A stretch of 64,000 nucleotides of DNA from a virus. The DNA lies in the IMG/VR virus record IMGVR_UViG_3300020205_002210, positions 57,250 to 121,249 of that record, one strand, 5' to 3'. This document shows, piece by piece, positions 32,678 through 39,666 of this stretch; the first letter of the stretch is position 1, and each line of letters opens with the position of its first letter. A program made the position numbers and the translations under genes. A model generated the notes under the pieces. The model had not been told where the DNA came from. It was given only the letters and a program-made list of their open reading frames with translations, and did no database searches.

Positions 32678-33169
32678 ATGAAAAAGTTCGATGTAAATGA
32701 AGTTAAGTCCTTCCTTGCAAAACAAGGACCAAACACCAAAGTCTACCTTGGTGCCGATTCTGAACGCATCAGAATAAACGGAGTTTGGTATGCAGACTAT
32801 GCTCTTGCAGTCGTTGTTCATATTAATGGCCAAAATGGTTGTAAAATTTTTGGATATGTTCAACGTGAATTGGACTATGACCATAAAAAAAGTAAACCTG
32901 CAATGCGATTGATGACAGAAGTATATAAAGTTTCAGAGTTGTTCCAAGAAATGCAGGATGTTCTGGAAGATTTTCATGTTGAAGTTCATTTAGACTTGAA
33001 CAAGGATGATGTACACGGAAGTTCTTGTGTGGTACAACAAGCAATTGGTTATATCAAAGGTACATGTAACATGACACCAATGGTTAAACCAGATGCGCCT
33101 GCAGCAAGTTTCTGTGCTGATAGATTGAAAAGAATCTTAGCTGAACAAGAAACTTCAATTGTTCAGTAA
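32678..33169 (+). CDS. RNase H-like protein of the YkuK (DUF458) type
   Basis: 163 residues from ATG 32678 (GTG 32669 is a longer option); AAAGGTG lies upstream. The text VYLGADSERI, YALAVVVHI, FGYVQREL, then EVHLDLNKDD and MVKPDAPAASFCADRLKR fits the DUF458/YkuK family, which is predicted to have an RNase H fold. Acidic residues in GADSE, HLDLN and the last block would bind metal. The gene is bounded by tRNA genes, which hints at a role in RNA handling, but that is inference. Confidence 0.7.
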   Translation: MKKFDVNEVKSFLAKQGPNTKVYLGADSERIRINGVWYADYALAVVVHINGQNGCKIFGYVQRELDYDHKKSKPAMRLMTEVYKVSELFQEMQDVLEDFHVEVHLDLNKDDVHGSSCVVQQAIGYIKGTCNMTPMVKPDAPAASFCADRLKRILAEQETSIVQ

Positions 33170-33172
33170 TAT

Positions 33173-33248
33173 GTTGTCGTTAGTGTAATGGTTAGCACCA
33201 GAGATTGTGAATCTCTTAGCATGGGTTCGAATCCCATACGTCAACCCA
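33173..33248 (+). tRNA. tRNA-His (GUG)
   Basis: Has the extra G-1 opposite C73 typical of tRNA-His; loop TTGTGAA in stem AGAGA/TCTCT; T-loop TTCGAAT; CCA encoded. Acceptor has one U-U mismatch (4-69). Confidence 0.93.
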
Positions 33249-33255
33249 AAATAAT

Positions 33256-33329
33256 GCCTCGGTAGTTTAATGGTAGAACGGCATCCTTACACGGTGCATA
33301 CGGGAGTTCGATTCTCCAACGAGGTACCA
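33256..33329 (+). tRNA. tRNA-Val (UAC)
   Basis: Acceptor GCCTCG/CGAGGT, A-CCA; loop CTTACAC in stem GCATC/GGTGC; T-loop TTCGATT. Confidence 0.92.
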
Positions 33330-33334
33330 AATAT

Positions 33335-33410
33335 GCAACCTTAGCTGATGTGGTCATAGCGGCGGTCTGAAGAGCCGTTGAAGTAGGTTCGATTCCTACA
33401 GGTTGCACCA
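33335..33410 (+). tRNA. tRNA-Phe (GAA)
   Basis: Acceptor GCAACCT/AGGTTGC, A-CCA; loop CTGAAGA in stem GCGGT/GCCGT; T-loop TTCGATT. Confidence 0.93.
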
Positions 33411-33414
33411 GATT

Positions 33415-33492
33415 GCCCCCGTGGACAAATTGGCAAAGTCATCTCTCTCAAAAGGAGAAATTCTCTCGGTTCGACTCCGAGCGGGGGTACCA
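33415..33492 (+). tRNA. tRNA-Leu (CAA) with short variable arm
   Basis: Acceptor GCCCCCG/CGGGGGT, A-CCA; D-arm of Leu form; loop CTCAAAA in stem TCTCT/GGAGA; T-loop TTCGACT. The variable region is only six bases, unlike normal class II leucine tRNAs. Confidence 0.82.
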
Positions 33493-33508
33493 TGTAGAAT
33501 CCTTGTGC

Positions 33509-33537
33509 TTGCCTTGTAATGTAATTTGTGTTATATT
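33509..33537 (+). promoter_or_regulatory. Sigma70-type promoter within the tRNA array
   Basis: TTGCCT 33509-33514, 17-bp spacer, TATATT 33532-33537, 15 bases before tRNA-Leu (UAG). Confidence 0.65.
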
Positions 33538-33551
33538 ATAGTTTAAATAAT

Positions 33552-33628
33552 GCCCCGGTGACGGAATTGGTATACGTGTTGGTCTTAGAAACCAAATTTT
33601 AGGAGTTCGAGTCTCCTCTGGGGCACCA
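33552..33628 (+). tRNA. tRNA-Leu (UAG) with short variable arm
   Basis: Acceptor GCCCCGG/CTGGGGC, A-CCA; D-stem ACG/CGT; loop CTTAGAA in perfect stem TTGGT/ACCAA; variable loop of five bases; T-loop TTCGAGT. Confidence 0.88.
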
Positions 33629-33633
33629 GTTAT

Positions 33634-33708
33634 CCGGCCTTAGTATAATGGATAATACAGCGGTCTTCTACACCGTGAATATGGGTTCGATTCCTGTAGG
33701 CCGGACCA
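33634..33708 (+). tRNA. tRNA-Arg (UCU)
   Basis: Acceptor CCGGCCT/AGGCCGG, A-CCA; loop CTTCTAC in stem GCGGT/ACCGT; T-loop TTCGATT. Confidence 0.92.
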
Positions 33709-33743
33709 AGTTGTAATGTGATAGTTATTTAAAGAAAGTAAAT

Positions 33744-33911
33744 ATGAAACCGACAAAAACATTTAATCTCAGCAAACGCACCAAAACAATGATGACATTG
33801 ATGCCGTTCAAAGATCAAGAAACTCGTAATGCTTTTAAACGTATGATGATTGATGCTCAGCTTTGCAGTGAGATTGTTCCAAAGAATTCAAAAGAAAAGA
33901 ATTCTGATTAA
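33744..33911 (+). CDS. Small basic protein, unknown function
   Basis: 55 residues from ATG 33744; AAAGAAAG lies upstream as a weak RBS. The product is basic and helical (LSKRTKTMMTLMPFKDQE, then NAFKRMMIDAQL). It ends one base before tRNA-Gly (GCC). A family was not recognised; similar tiny basic proteins are scattered in phage tRNA clusters. Confidence 0.5.
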   Translation: MKPTKTFNLSKRTKTMMTLMPFKDQETRNAFKRMMIDAQLCSEIVPKNSKEKNSD

Positions 33912-33912
33912 T

Positions 33913-33987
33913 GCGGGTATGGTGCTAGTGGTAACACATGACCTTGCCAAGGTTAAGTTGAGAGTTCGATTCTCTCTACCCGCTCCA
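33913..33987 (+). tRNA. tRNA-Gly (GCC)
   Basis: Acceptor GCGGGTA/TACCCGC, U-CCA; loop TTGCCAA in stem TGACC/GGTTA; T-loop TTCGATT. Confidence 0.93.
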
Positions 33988-33997
33988 GTTAACACGG

Positions 33998-34037
33998 CCT
34001 TTGCCTCTAAATTTTTTTACGCAAAGGTTCTTTTTTT
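33998..34037 (+). terminator. Terminator between tRNA-Gly and tRNA-Thr
   Basis: Stem CCTTTGC/GCAAAGG (33998-34004 with 34021-34027) with a 16-base loop, then TTC and seven T; the T-run abuts the first base of tRNA-Thr. Confidence 0.65.
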
Positions 34038-34112
34038 GCCCCTTTATCCTTAATGGTAGAGGTCCGGTTTTGTAGTCCGGGTGCGTGAGTTCGATTCTTG
34101 CAAGGGGCACCA
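34038..34112 (+). tRNA. tRNA-Thr (UGU)
   Basis: Acceptor GCCCCTT/AAGGGGC, A-CCA; loop TTTGTAG on stem CCGG/CCGG; T-loop TTCGATT. Confidence 0.9.
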
Positions 34113-34135
34113 ATTGGTATATTTTAAGAAAAGTA

Positions 34136-34164
34136 TTGACTACAACAAATTTTTAATGTATACT
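34136..34164 (+). promoter_or_regulatory. Sigma70-type promoter for tRNA-Gly (UCC) and following genes
   Basis: TTGACT 34136-34141, 17-bp spacer, TATACT 34159-34164, 21 bases before the tRNA. Confidence 0.75.
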
Positions 34165-34184
34165 TGATGCATATATAGTATTAT

Positions 34185-34258
34185 GCGGGATTCGTAAAAT
34201 GGTATTACCTTAGATTTCCAATCTAAAGTCAACAGTTCGATTCTGTTATCCCGCTCCA
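34185..34258 (+). tRNA. tRNA-Gly (UCC)
   Basis: Acceptor GCGGGAT/ATCCCGC, U-CCA; loop TTTCCAA in perfect stem TTAGA/TCTAA; T-loop TTCGATT. Confidence 0.93.
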
Positions 34259-34276
34259 AATAATAAAGAACAAAAT

Positions 34277-34828
34277 ATGCACAACTCAGCAATTAGAATT
34301 GGCGAATTATTTTTTGATACTTATTCAGAAAATTTTACAAAAGACGAAAATGTAAAACCAATTACACTTGAAGTCGGTTGTGGACCAAATGAAGTTCTAA
34401 AAAACAAAGCCATCAAAATGGGTTTTGATTATCACGGTGTAGATCAAGTACATACAGATAATCCGGATGACATATATAGATTACCATTTGAAGATGCTTC
34501 TGTTGATGTTGTGGTATCTTCAAGTTGTTTTGAACATGATTGTTTTTTTTGGTTAACTTTTTTGGAGATTATGAGAGTGCTTAAACCAAAAGGTTTATTC
34601 TATCTTAATGCACCAAGTAAAGGTGGTTTTCATCAACATCCAATTGATTGTTTTAGATTTTATCCCGATGCAGGATTTGCACTAGAAAAATGGGGTAAAA
34701 AGAATCGTATGGATGTAAAGATGTTACAATCCAATACAGATACAACTGAATCATGGAATGATTATGTTGCAATATTTTTACGCGATAGTAAATTTGAAAG
34801 TGAATTTACAAAGAGGATGAGTATTTAA
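34277..34828 (+). CDS. Class I SAM-dependent methyltransferase
   Basis: 183 residues. Motif I is LEVGCGPNEVL (about 36-46); DYHGVDQV gives the acidic residue that holds the SAM ribose, and LPFEDASVDVVVSSSCFEHD with LEIMRVLKPKGLFYLNAPSK covers motifs II-IV of the Methyltransf_11 type. The target is not evident. It stands among tRNA genes, so tRNA modification is possible, but family members also act on small molecules and sugars. Confidence 0.75.
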   Translation: MHNSAIRIGELFFDTYSENFTKDENVKPITLEVGCGPNEVLKNKAIKMGFDYHGVDQVHTDNPDDIYRLPFEDASVDVVVSSSCFEHDCFFWLTFLEIMRVLKPKGLFYLNAPSKGGFHQHPIDCFRFYPDAGFALEKWGKKNRMDVKMLQSNTDTTESWNDYVAIFLRDSKFESEFTKRMSI

Positions 34829-34834
34829 GTTTTT

Positions 34835-34899
34835 GCGGTCGTTTATAACAATTGTGGGGTCCACCTACAATCTTGGTGAGAATCCGAGTGACCGCTCCA
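34835..34899 (+). pseudogene. D-arm-less tRNA-Gly-like element
   Basis: Acceptor GCGGTCG/TGACCGC with U-CCA as in both tRNA-Gly genes; an anticodon-like arm TTGTGG/CTACAA has loop GGTCCAC (UCC at the anticodon place, but G at 33); T-stem CTTGG/CCGAG has the odd loop TGAGAAT. Only 65 nt, no D-arm. Probably a decayed tRNA. Confidence 0.45.
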
Positions 34900-34913
34900 T
34901 TTTTGAGGACATT

Positions 34914-35159
34914 ATGATTATTAAGCCACTACACGATAAGGTTTTGATTGAACGATTAGATTCAATTAAAGAGACTGCTTCTGGAATTATCCTCAAACAT
35001 TCTGAAGAACCGGATCGAGCCAAAGTGATAGAGATTGGACCTGAAGTTACTGAGGTTCAAGTTGGTGATGTTGTACAACCCGATTGGGGTAAAGCCACCA
35101 AAGTACAAGATTACTTCATAATTAAAATTGAAGACATTGCATACATTTACGAAAAATAA
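34914..35159 (+). CDS. GroES-like co-chaperonin
   Basis: 81 residues from ATG 34914, with GAGGA upstream. IKPLHDKVLIERLD at the start, TASGIIL before the mobile loop, DRAKVIEIGPEV, VQVGDVVQPDWG and the closing strand IIKIEDIAYIYEK follow the GroES fold. T4 uses gp31 in the same role, replacing host GroES so that GroEL can fold gp23. The mobile loop is short here (KHSEEP). It may therefore help capsid folding. Confidence 0.85.
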   Translation: MIIKPLHDKVLIERLDSIKETASGIILKHSEEPDRAKVIEIGPEVTEVQVGDVVQPDWGKATKVQDYFIIKIEDIAYIYEK

Positions 35160-35161
35160 AT

Positions 35162-35341
35162 ATGTCTGATGGTGGTAAAGGTTCAACTCCGAGACCGTTT
35201 AGTGTTTCGCAGAAAACATACGCGGATAACTACAACGCAATTTTTAGGAAGAAAACTCCACAAGAATTAGATGACGCAAAGGCCGAAGATGAAGCCTTTG
35301 AAAGTCTCAAATCAGATTCTATATCTGATGGTAAGAAATAG
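35162..35341 (+). CDS. Small protein, unknown function
   Basis: 59 residues, ATG 35162 two bases after the GroES stop. The product (SDGGKGSTPRPFSVSQKTYA, then NAIFRKKTPQELDDAKAEDE) is hydrophilic. It looks like short phage proteins with an NYNAIF motif seen in T4-like genomes, but I give no function. Its TAG stop overlaps the first bases of the next tRNA. Confidence 0.55.
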   Translation: MSDGGKGSTPRPFSVSQKTYADNYNAIFRKKTPQELDDAKAEDEAFESLKSDSISDGKK

Positions 35342-35412
35342 CGGATTGGTGAAATGGTATCACAGTGGGCTCATAATCCTCAGTTCCGGTTCGACTCCGA
35401 GGTCCGCAACCA
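35340..35412 (+). tRNA. tRNA with anticodon CAU, initiator-like features
   Basis: Loop CTCATAA flanked by GGG, as in initiators; positions 1 and 72 are A-A and unpaired while 2-7 pair. CCA encoded, T-loop TTCGACT. Both traits recall tRNA-fMet; elongator Met is the alternative. Confidence 0.8.
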
Positions 35413-35413
35413 A

Positions 35414-36055
35414 TTAAAGTTGTAACAGCATTTCAGCTTCAGGTATTCTGGTGCGAGTATTCTTACTCCCCAGAATCACCACAATTTTCTGTTTGTACAT
35501 CATTACGATGCAACCACCAGACATATTAATAAAACCCGTTTTACTTATAGTCAAATCATATTTGCCAACCAATGAGTTGGTGTTACCACTTAATGTCTGG
35601 CTAGATTTTACTATTTCTGGATATTGACTCGCAGCTTTTACTATTTCAATAAGTTCTTTTGCGGTACTGACATTGAACATGGACAGACCAGTTGGATCTA
35701 AAAATCTAGTATTTTTTAGCCCCATTAATTTAACTTTCCAGTTCATATCGTTTATACATCGACTCCTGCCACCAGGATAAGATTTGCATAGTAGGTCTGC
35801 TGAGGTGTTGTCTGATGATACAAGAGTTCGTTGGATCAGGTCCTGGTGACTTTTTGTTATTACATTTTTCTTTGCATCCAAAAAAGTCATCACGGTTATC
35901 AGTTTTGTGATGGAAGCTATAGATCGAATGGTAGACATATTCTCACCATCAATTATTTTACCTTCATCATACACTAACCAAGATTTTGCTGTAATGGTTG
36001 TAGCATAACAAGAAAATGCCAGCATCAAGCTGACGAAAGCCAATATTTTACGCAT
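35414..36055 (-). CDS. D-Ala-D-Ala carboxypeptidase/endopeptidase-like (S11 / PBP family), secreted
   Basis: 213 residues from ATG 36055, chosen because AGGA lies upstream and the signal peptide MRKILAFVSLMLAFSCYA then starts the protein; an ATG at 36079 adds eight residues. Catalytic motifs are SITK (SxxK), SSDN (SxN) and KTG in ISKTGF. It would cut peptidoglycan peptides in the periplasm, either aiding lysis or altering the wall of infected cells. It is the last gene of a minus-strand operon and ends two bases from a tRNA. Confidence 0.8.
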   Translation of the reverse strand: MRKILAFVSLMLAFSCYATTITAKSWLVYDEGKIIDGENMSTIRSIASITKLITVMTFLDAKKNVITKSHQDLIQRTLVSSDNTSADLLCKSYPGGRSRCINDMNWKVKLMGLKNTRFLDPTGLSMFNVSTAKELIEIVKAASQYPEIVKSSQTLSGNTNSLVGKYDLTISKTGFINMSGGCIVMMYKQKIVVILGSKNTRTRIPEAEMLLQL

Positions 36056-36080
36056 GTTTCTGATCCTGTAACCTAACACT

Positions 36081-36569
36081 TTACTTAGGTGCGTATTTAA
36101 TCAGAGTATTAATTATAAGTGTTACTGTGGGTACCATTGTTGCTATAGACGATATAAAAATCAATAGATTGTCTATTAAGCCTTGGTGTTTTTTTGCTTT
36201 GGCCTGAAGTTCTTTAGATTCTTGAGCGGCTCGTTCCTTGTACATGCGAACCCGTTCTTTCATCATTTCATCCCAAACATCTTTATTGCCAGACCAGATT
36301 AACATTTCTTTTAGGTCTTTTTCAGCTTCACGCAAAGCTTTACTTTGCATAGCAATCTGTAAAGATTTGGACCTAATTTGTCCATTTGTCATTCCTTTAA
36401 TTTCACCTAAACAATGAGCTGTGTGTATCTTGTCACTGTTCTCAAAGAATGATGCAAATTGTACATATAAACCTTTAATGTCCTTACCCATAGCGACAGC
36501 TTGTTTGATGCCACCTATGGCTCGTTGAGCTGTTAAGAAGGCTAGCTCTATGGATGCAGGATCGATCAT
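36081..36569 (-). CDS. Membrane-anchored helical protein, unknown function
   Basis: 162 residues. N-terminal helix rich in A (ELAFLTAQRAIGGIKQAVAM), a long charged helical region (about 75-125) with KERAAQESKELQAKAKKH, and one C-terminal membrane segment (about 130-155, LLIFISSIATMVPTVTLIIN). Its start overlaps the stop of the 50-residue secreted peptide by four bases. No family was recognised. It could be a holin or spanin-like partner of the neighbouring peptidase, but that is only suggested by its place. Confidence 0.6.
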   Translation of the reverse strand: MIDPASIELAFLTAQRAIGGIKQAVAMGKDIKGLYVQFASFFENSDKIHTAHCLGEIKGMTNGQIRSKSLQIAMQSKALREAEKDLKEMLIWSGNKDVWDEMMKERVRMYKERAAQESKELQAKAKKHQGLIDNLLIFISSIATMVPTVTLIINTLIKYAPK

Positions 36570-36718
36570 TTTTTAGTTTCTTTTTTCCACTCCAAACAAA
36601 CAACTTTTCGATCATATACATCACCGGTCCAAGACCACCTAACACACTTCATTTCTTCTGAGTAAGAATATGTTGTCAGCGCAATTAATATTAATGTTGC
36701 CGACAACACATACTTCAT
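36566..36718 (-). CDS. 50-residue secreted peptide
   Basis: ATG 36718, overlapping neighbours on both sides by four bases (ATGA each time). MKYVLSATLILIALTTYSYS is a signal peptide; the mature part of about 30 residues has two cysteines (C25, C41), three Trp and a basic end. The overlaps and secretion signal support a real gene that automated searches may miss. Confidence 0.6.
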   Translation of the reverse strand: MKYVLSATLILIALTTYSYSEEMKCVRWSWTGDVYDRKVVCLEWKKETKK

Positions 36719-37332
36719 TTTGAAAGAGGATTATCGAGAGCTTTTTGTAATTTTGTGTCCATGTCTTTATTGGTTTTATCCAATTTGATTTCTAAATCGC
36801 GTTTTACTTTATCCATATCCGAACGAACACGCTCAATATCATCTCTAGTTTTATCCATGCTTGCGCGAACATCTATACTAGTTTTGTCCAGGCTCGCACG
36901 AACATCTGTACGGATAGATTTCATTTCAGTTTCTGTTTCCCGTTGAGATGATTTTACTGAACGTTCTATTTGTTCCGCAACACCTTCAATTCTACGCACA
37001 TCACTTTTTAAATCGTTTTTGATATCTCTAGTATAATCTGTTGACTTCTGTGAATTTTCTTCAACAACGGCCAACCTCTTATCAAACACGGATAAGTCCG
37101 GTGCAACATATTCAGCAATACGTTTTTTCATGCCTTGGTAGTCTTTGTAGACTTCAAAAGCACCGTAGAGTCCGCCTAGTGTTGATGAAACTAATGTGAA
37201 TGCAACCATCAATTTAGCCGGAGTAAATTCATATCCACCAATACTGATGACTGTATCTTTACTAGCATATTTTTTTGCAGTTGCTTCTAGTTCGTCTATT
37301 TTTGCATTTACGTTTTTAATTTCTTCTGCCAT
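36715..37332 (-). CDS. Membrane protein with long coiled coil
   Basis: 205 residues. One membrane segment lies at about 39-60 (KLMVAFTLVSSTLGGLYGAF), followed by a coiled coil to the end. Residues about 135-175 hold imperfect 10-11-residue repeats (TDVRASLDKT, IDVRASMDKT, DDIERVRSDMDK). It could span from membrane into the periplasm. No family was recognised. Gene order and four-base overlaps place it in the same minus-strand operon as the secreted proteins. Confidence 0.6.
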   Translation of the reverse strand: MAEEIKNVNAKIDELEATAKKYASKDTVISIGGYEFTPAKLMVAFTLVSSTLGGLYGAFEVYKDYQGMKKRIAEYVAPDLSVFDKRLAVVEENSQKSTDYTRDIKNDLKSDVRRIEGVAEQIERSVKSSQRETETEMKSIRTDVRASLDKTSIDVRASMDKTRDDIERVRSDMDKVKRDLEIKLDKTNKDMDTKLQKALDNPLSK

Positions 37333-37333
37333 T

Positions 37334-39193
37334 TTATTTTCCTAAGTTGTATTGAGAATTAATCATTTCCTGATGTTTATTATCCGAACCACCAAACATT
37401 CTTGAAGTAACACGATTATCAACATTGACTTGATTGCCATAAACAGAATATGGTTTATATCCTATTGCGTCTTGTATAAATGTTTTTCCATAAGAGTCGA
37501 AACCGGGAGTAAATCCCATTGCTTGTATAACAAGATTCTGTACTTGCACTTGAGCTTCCATTGATGTGGCCTGACCCATCTCATTAGCTTGATTCATACC
37601 TTTTTCAACGGCAGCAGCTCTGGCTTGAGCTTGGCGTTTTTCAGCCAATGCTTGTCGATTTGTCACGGGTGCATCTTTTTTTGGACCATCACCTGACGAT
37701 TGTTGTGAATTACCTGTCGAAGCAACACTATCAGGTTTATCAGATTTGGCTTCGGCTTCCGGTTTACTATCAGCCTTTGGTTCTTCTTTTTTTGTTTCTT
37801 GTTGAGCCACGGCCATAGGTGCTGCCGGCGCAGGTGCCGGACTCAATTGAACCACCGCAGCCGGAGAATTGTTAGATGCGCTTGGTGGTGCAGCTGCAAT
37901 TGCTTTATCAACATTTGTATCACCTGTAGCGGAAACGGCAGTCGAAACACTACCGTCACTGCCAATAGTTGTGGTAGCAACATTTGTCGGTTGTATTGTG
38001 TTTGTTGGAGTTGGTCCGGAAGACACTGGTGCATTAATTATATTTTTCAAAGCATAGGCCGCAGCGTAACCAGTACACGTATTACTATAGAGTGGATCAA
38101 GAGAACATTGTTGATTCAAATAGGCTGCATCATAACCAGGACAATCTGTTGCATATAATGCACTGATACTGCATTGTTGAGCTTTATATGCTGCATTGTA
38201 TCCTGAACATGTGGTAGAATATAGTGGATTGAGTGAACACTGTTGATTCAAATATGCTGTTGCGTAACCAATACAATTCACATCATATAATGGATTAAGA
38301 GAACATTGTTGCGTAAAATAAGCTGTAGCATAACCGGTACAAGTATTCGAGTAAAGTGGATTAATTGAACATTGTTGTTGTGTGTATGCGGCTTCATATC
38401 CAGAACACGATGTTGAATACAACGGATTAGATGAACACTGTTGTATTAAATATGCAGCAGCATAACCAGGACAAGTTTGTGAATACAATGGATTCGATGT
38501 GCATGGATCAATAACAATATCCGGTGTTTGTCCCGTAGTCATCTGTGTTAATCCAGGAATAGTGTAGTTTTGATTCAGGCCACCCTGTTGTATTACTGCA
38601 AACTCACCTTTTGATGCATCACCTATAATGCCAATTGCCGGTGTGTTCATTGTTATCAATGCACCGGTCCAACGCATATCAATACCACCAGTACTATCAA
38701 TCTTCAATTCAAAACTAGTTTTATTTTGTGGTACACCAAGGCGTTCAACATTATACCATCCATATGTCATACTGTTGCCATCACCCAATGAATAATGTGA
38801 TCCAGGACCACCATACATGTCCGTTTGCATCATTAAGATACTGTGGTTATATGCTGATGGTGTGTTTCTATCGATAGTAATACCAGTACAACAGAATGTG
38901 TTATTTCCTGGATTCCTTGGCCCAAATTGCACAGTACCATTACTATACATTGTTGAATTAGTAAATGTTCTGTCAAAAAATGGGAAAGTGAATCCTAACG
39001 GCACATTTGCATATCCATCATCATACAATTGATATGCCGTTGATGCCGGATTATTATTGATAAATTGTAACGGCTGAGGATTAGCCATCACATTTAAGGA
39101 TAGAGGACTTCCTGGAATTGGAATAGTCACAACCTGTGCATATGTTACCGAATAACTCAGTAAACATCCTAACAAAAAACTAAAGAGTTTCAT
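37334..39193 (-). CDS. Large secreted repeat protein, surface adhesin-like
   Basis: 619 residues. Signal peptide MKLFSFLLGCLLSYSVTYAQ. Residues about 45-210 resemble nidogen-like beta-domains (LGFTFPFFDRTFTNSTMYSN). Residues 231-384 are seven 22-residue repeats of the form CSxNPLYSxxCxGYxAAYxxQQ, two cysteines each. A P, A, K-rich linker (about 425-510) and a C-terminal domain ending MINSQYNLGK follow. It is probably placed outside the host membrane or on the virion; function unknown. No transmembrane anchor other than the signal is seen. Confidence 0.7.
   Translation of the reverse strand: MKLFSFLLGCLLSYSVTYAQVVTIPIPGSPLSLNVMANPQPLQFINNNPASTAYQLYDDGYANVPLGFTFPFFDRTFTNSTMYSNGTVQFGPRNPGNNTFCCTGITIDRNTPSAYNHSILMMQTDMYGGPGSHYSLGDGNSMTYGWYNVERLGVPQNKTSFELKIDSTGGIDMRWTGALITMNTPAIGIIGDASKGEFAVIQQGGLNQNYTIPGLTQMTTGQTPDIVIDPCTSNPLYSQTCPGYAAAYLIQQCSSNPLYSTSCSGYEAAYTQQQCSINPLYSNTCTGYATAYFTQQCSLNPLYDVNCIGYATAYLNQQCSLNPLYSTTCSGYNAAYKAQQCSISALYATDCPGYDAAYLNQQCSLDPLYSNTCTGYAAAYALKNIINAPVSSGPTPTNTIQPTNVATTTIGSDGSVSTAVSATGDTNVDKAIAAAPPSASNNSPAAVVQLSPAPAPAAPMAVAQQETKKEEPKADSKPEAEAKSDKPDSVASTGNSQQSSGDGPKKDAPVTNRQALAEKRQAQARAAAVEKGMNQANEMGQATSMEAQVQVQNLVIQAMGFTPGFDSYGKTFIQDAIGYKPYSVYGNQVNVDNRVTSRMFGGSDNKHQEMINSQYNLGK
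38042..38503 (-). repeat. Seven 66-bp coding repeats
   Basis: Codes for the 22-residue cysteine repeats of the adhesin-like protein. The units differ at DNA level but keep C, NPLY, C, GY and AAY positions. Confidence 0.8.
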
Positions 39194-39666
39194 TACTCTA
39201 AACTTTTAACTTTTTGTGGTATACGTCCTGGTTGTAGGTCCCAAATTTCTTTGGCGGCCGCTCCAATTTTTCCATCAACGGGACATGGAGTTCCCGCATT
39301 CATCATAGCGGTAAACACACGCTCGTCTTGGCACATAGTAGATACTGCGGCAACTTTCATGCCCATATCATATAAAGCACGGCTTAATTTTAACCGTTCA
39401 CAATTTTTATCCGTCATAGTACCTCCAAAGGAGAGACCTAATATTTGTGTTTGAGCAGCACCGGAATATCCAACCGCACATATATCACTGTTTATTACTG
39501 TGATTGCTGGTGCAACGGCTGTAGGTGGTGGAGAATTTACCGTGGTTTTACTGGTAGATGTAGAATCGGTAGTAGATTTACTTGTCGAGTCAGTTACGAT
39601 TGGTTCCGCAATCGTTGATGATGTAAACATAACAAAAAGAACCACTGTGGTTAACTTTTTGAACAT
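39193..39666 (-). CDS. Secreted protein, unknown function
   Basis: 157 residues. Signal peptide MFKKLTTVVLFVMFTSSTIA, then a Ser/Thr-rich linker (TDSTSKSTTDSTSTSKTT) and a globular domain from about 55 with four cysteines (DICAVGYSGA, NCERLKLSRALYDMGMKVAA, MCQDERVF, PCPVDGKIG). The domain pattern recurs in small secreted phage proteins I have seen but is unnamed to me. First gene of the minus-strand operon; its stop overlaps the repeat-protein start. Confidence 0.65.
   Translation of the reverse strand: MFKKLTTVVLFVMFTSSTIAEPIVTDSTSKSTTDSTSTSKTTVNSPPPTAVAPAITVINSDICAVGYSGAAQTQILGLSFGGTMTDKNCERLKLSRALYDMGMKVAAVSTMCQDERVFTAMMNAGTPCPVDGKIGAAAKEIWDLQPGRIPQKVKSLE

Noticed and set aside
28812-35412. 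Stop-codon reassignment supported by the large tRNA set
   Set aside because: No suppressor anticodon (CUA, UUA, UCA) was found and TAA, TAG and TGA all end genes at sensible places.
37799-38158. Plus-strand ORFs rich in Cys and Arg opposite the repeat protein
   Set aside because: They are shadows of the minus-strand repeats; the minus frame has a signal peptide, ordered repeats and overlaps with neighbours.
38042-38503. CRISPR-like array
   Set aside because: The periodic 66-bp signal encodes protein repeats, varies at third positions and has no palindromic repeat with unique spacers.
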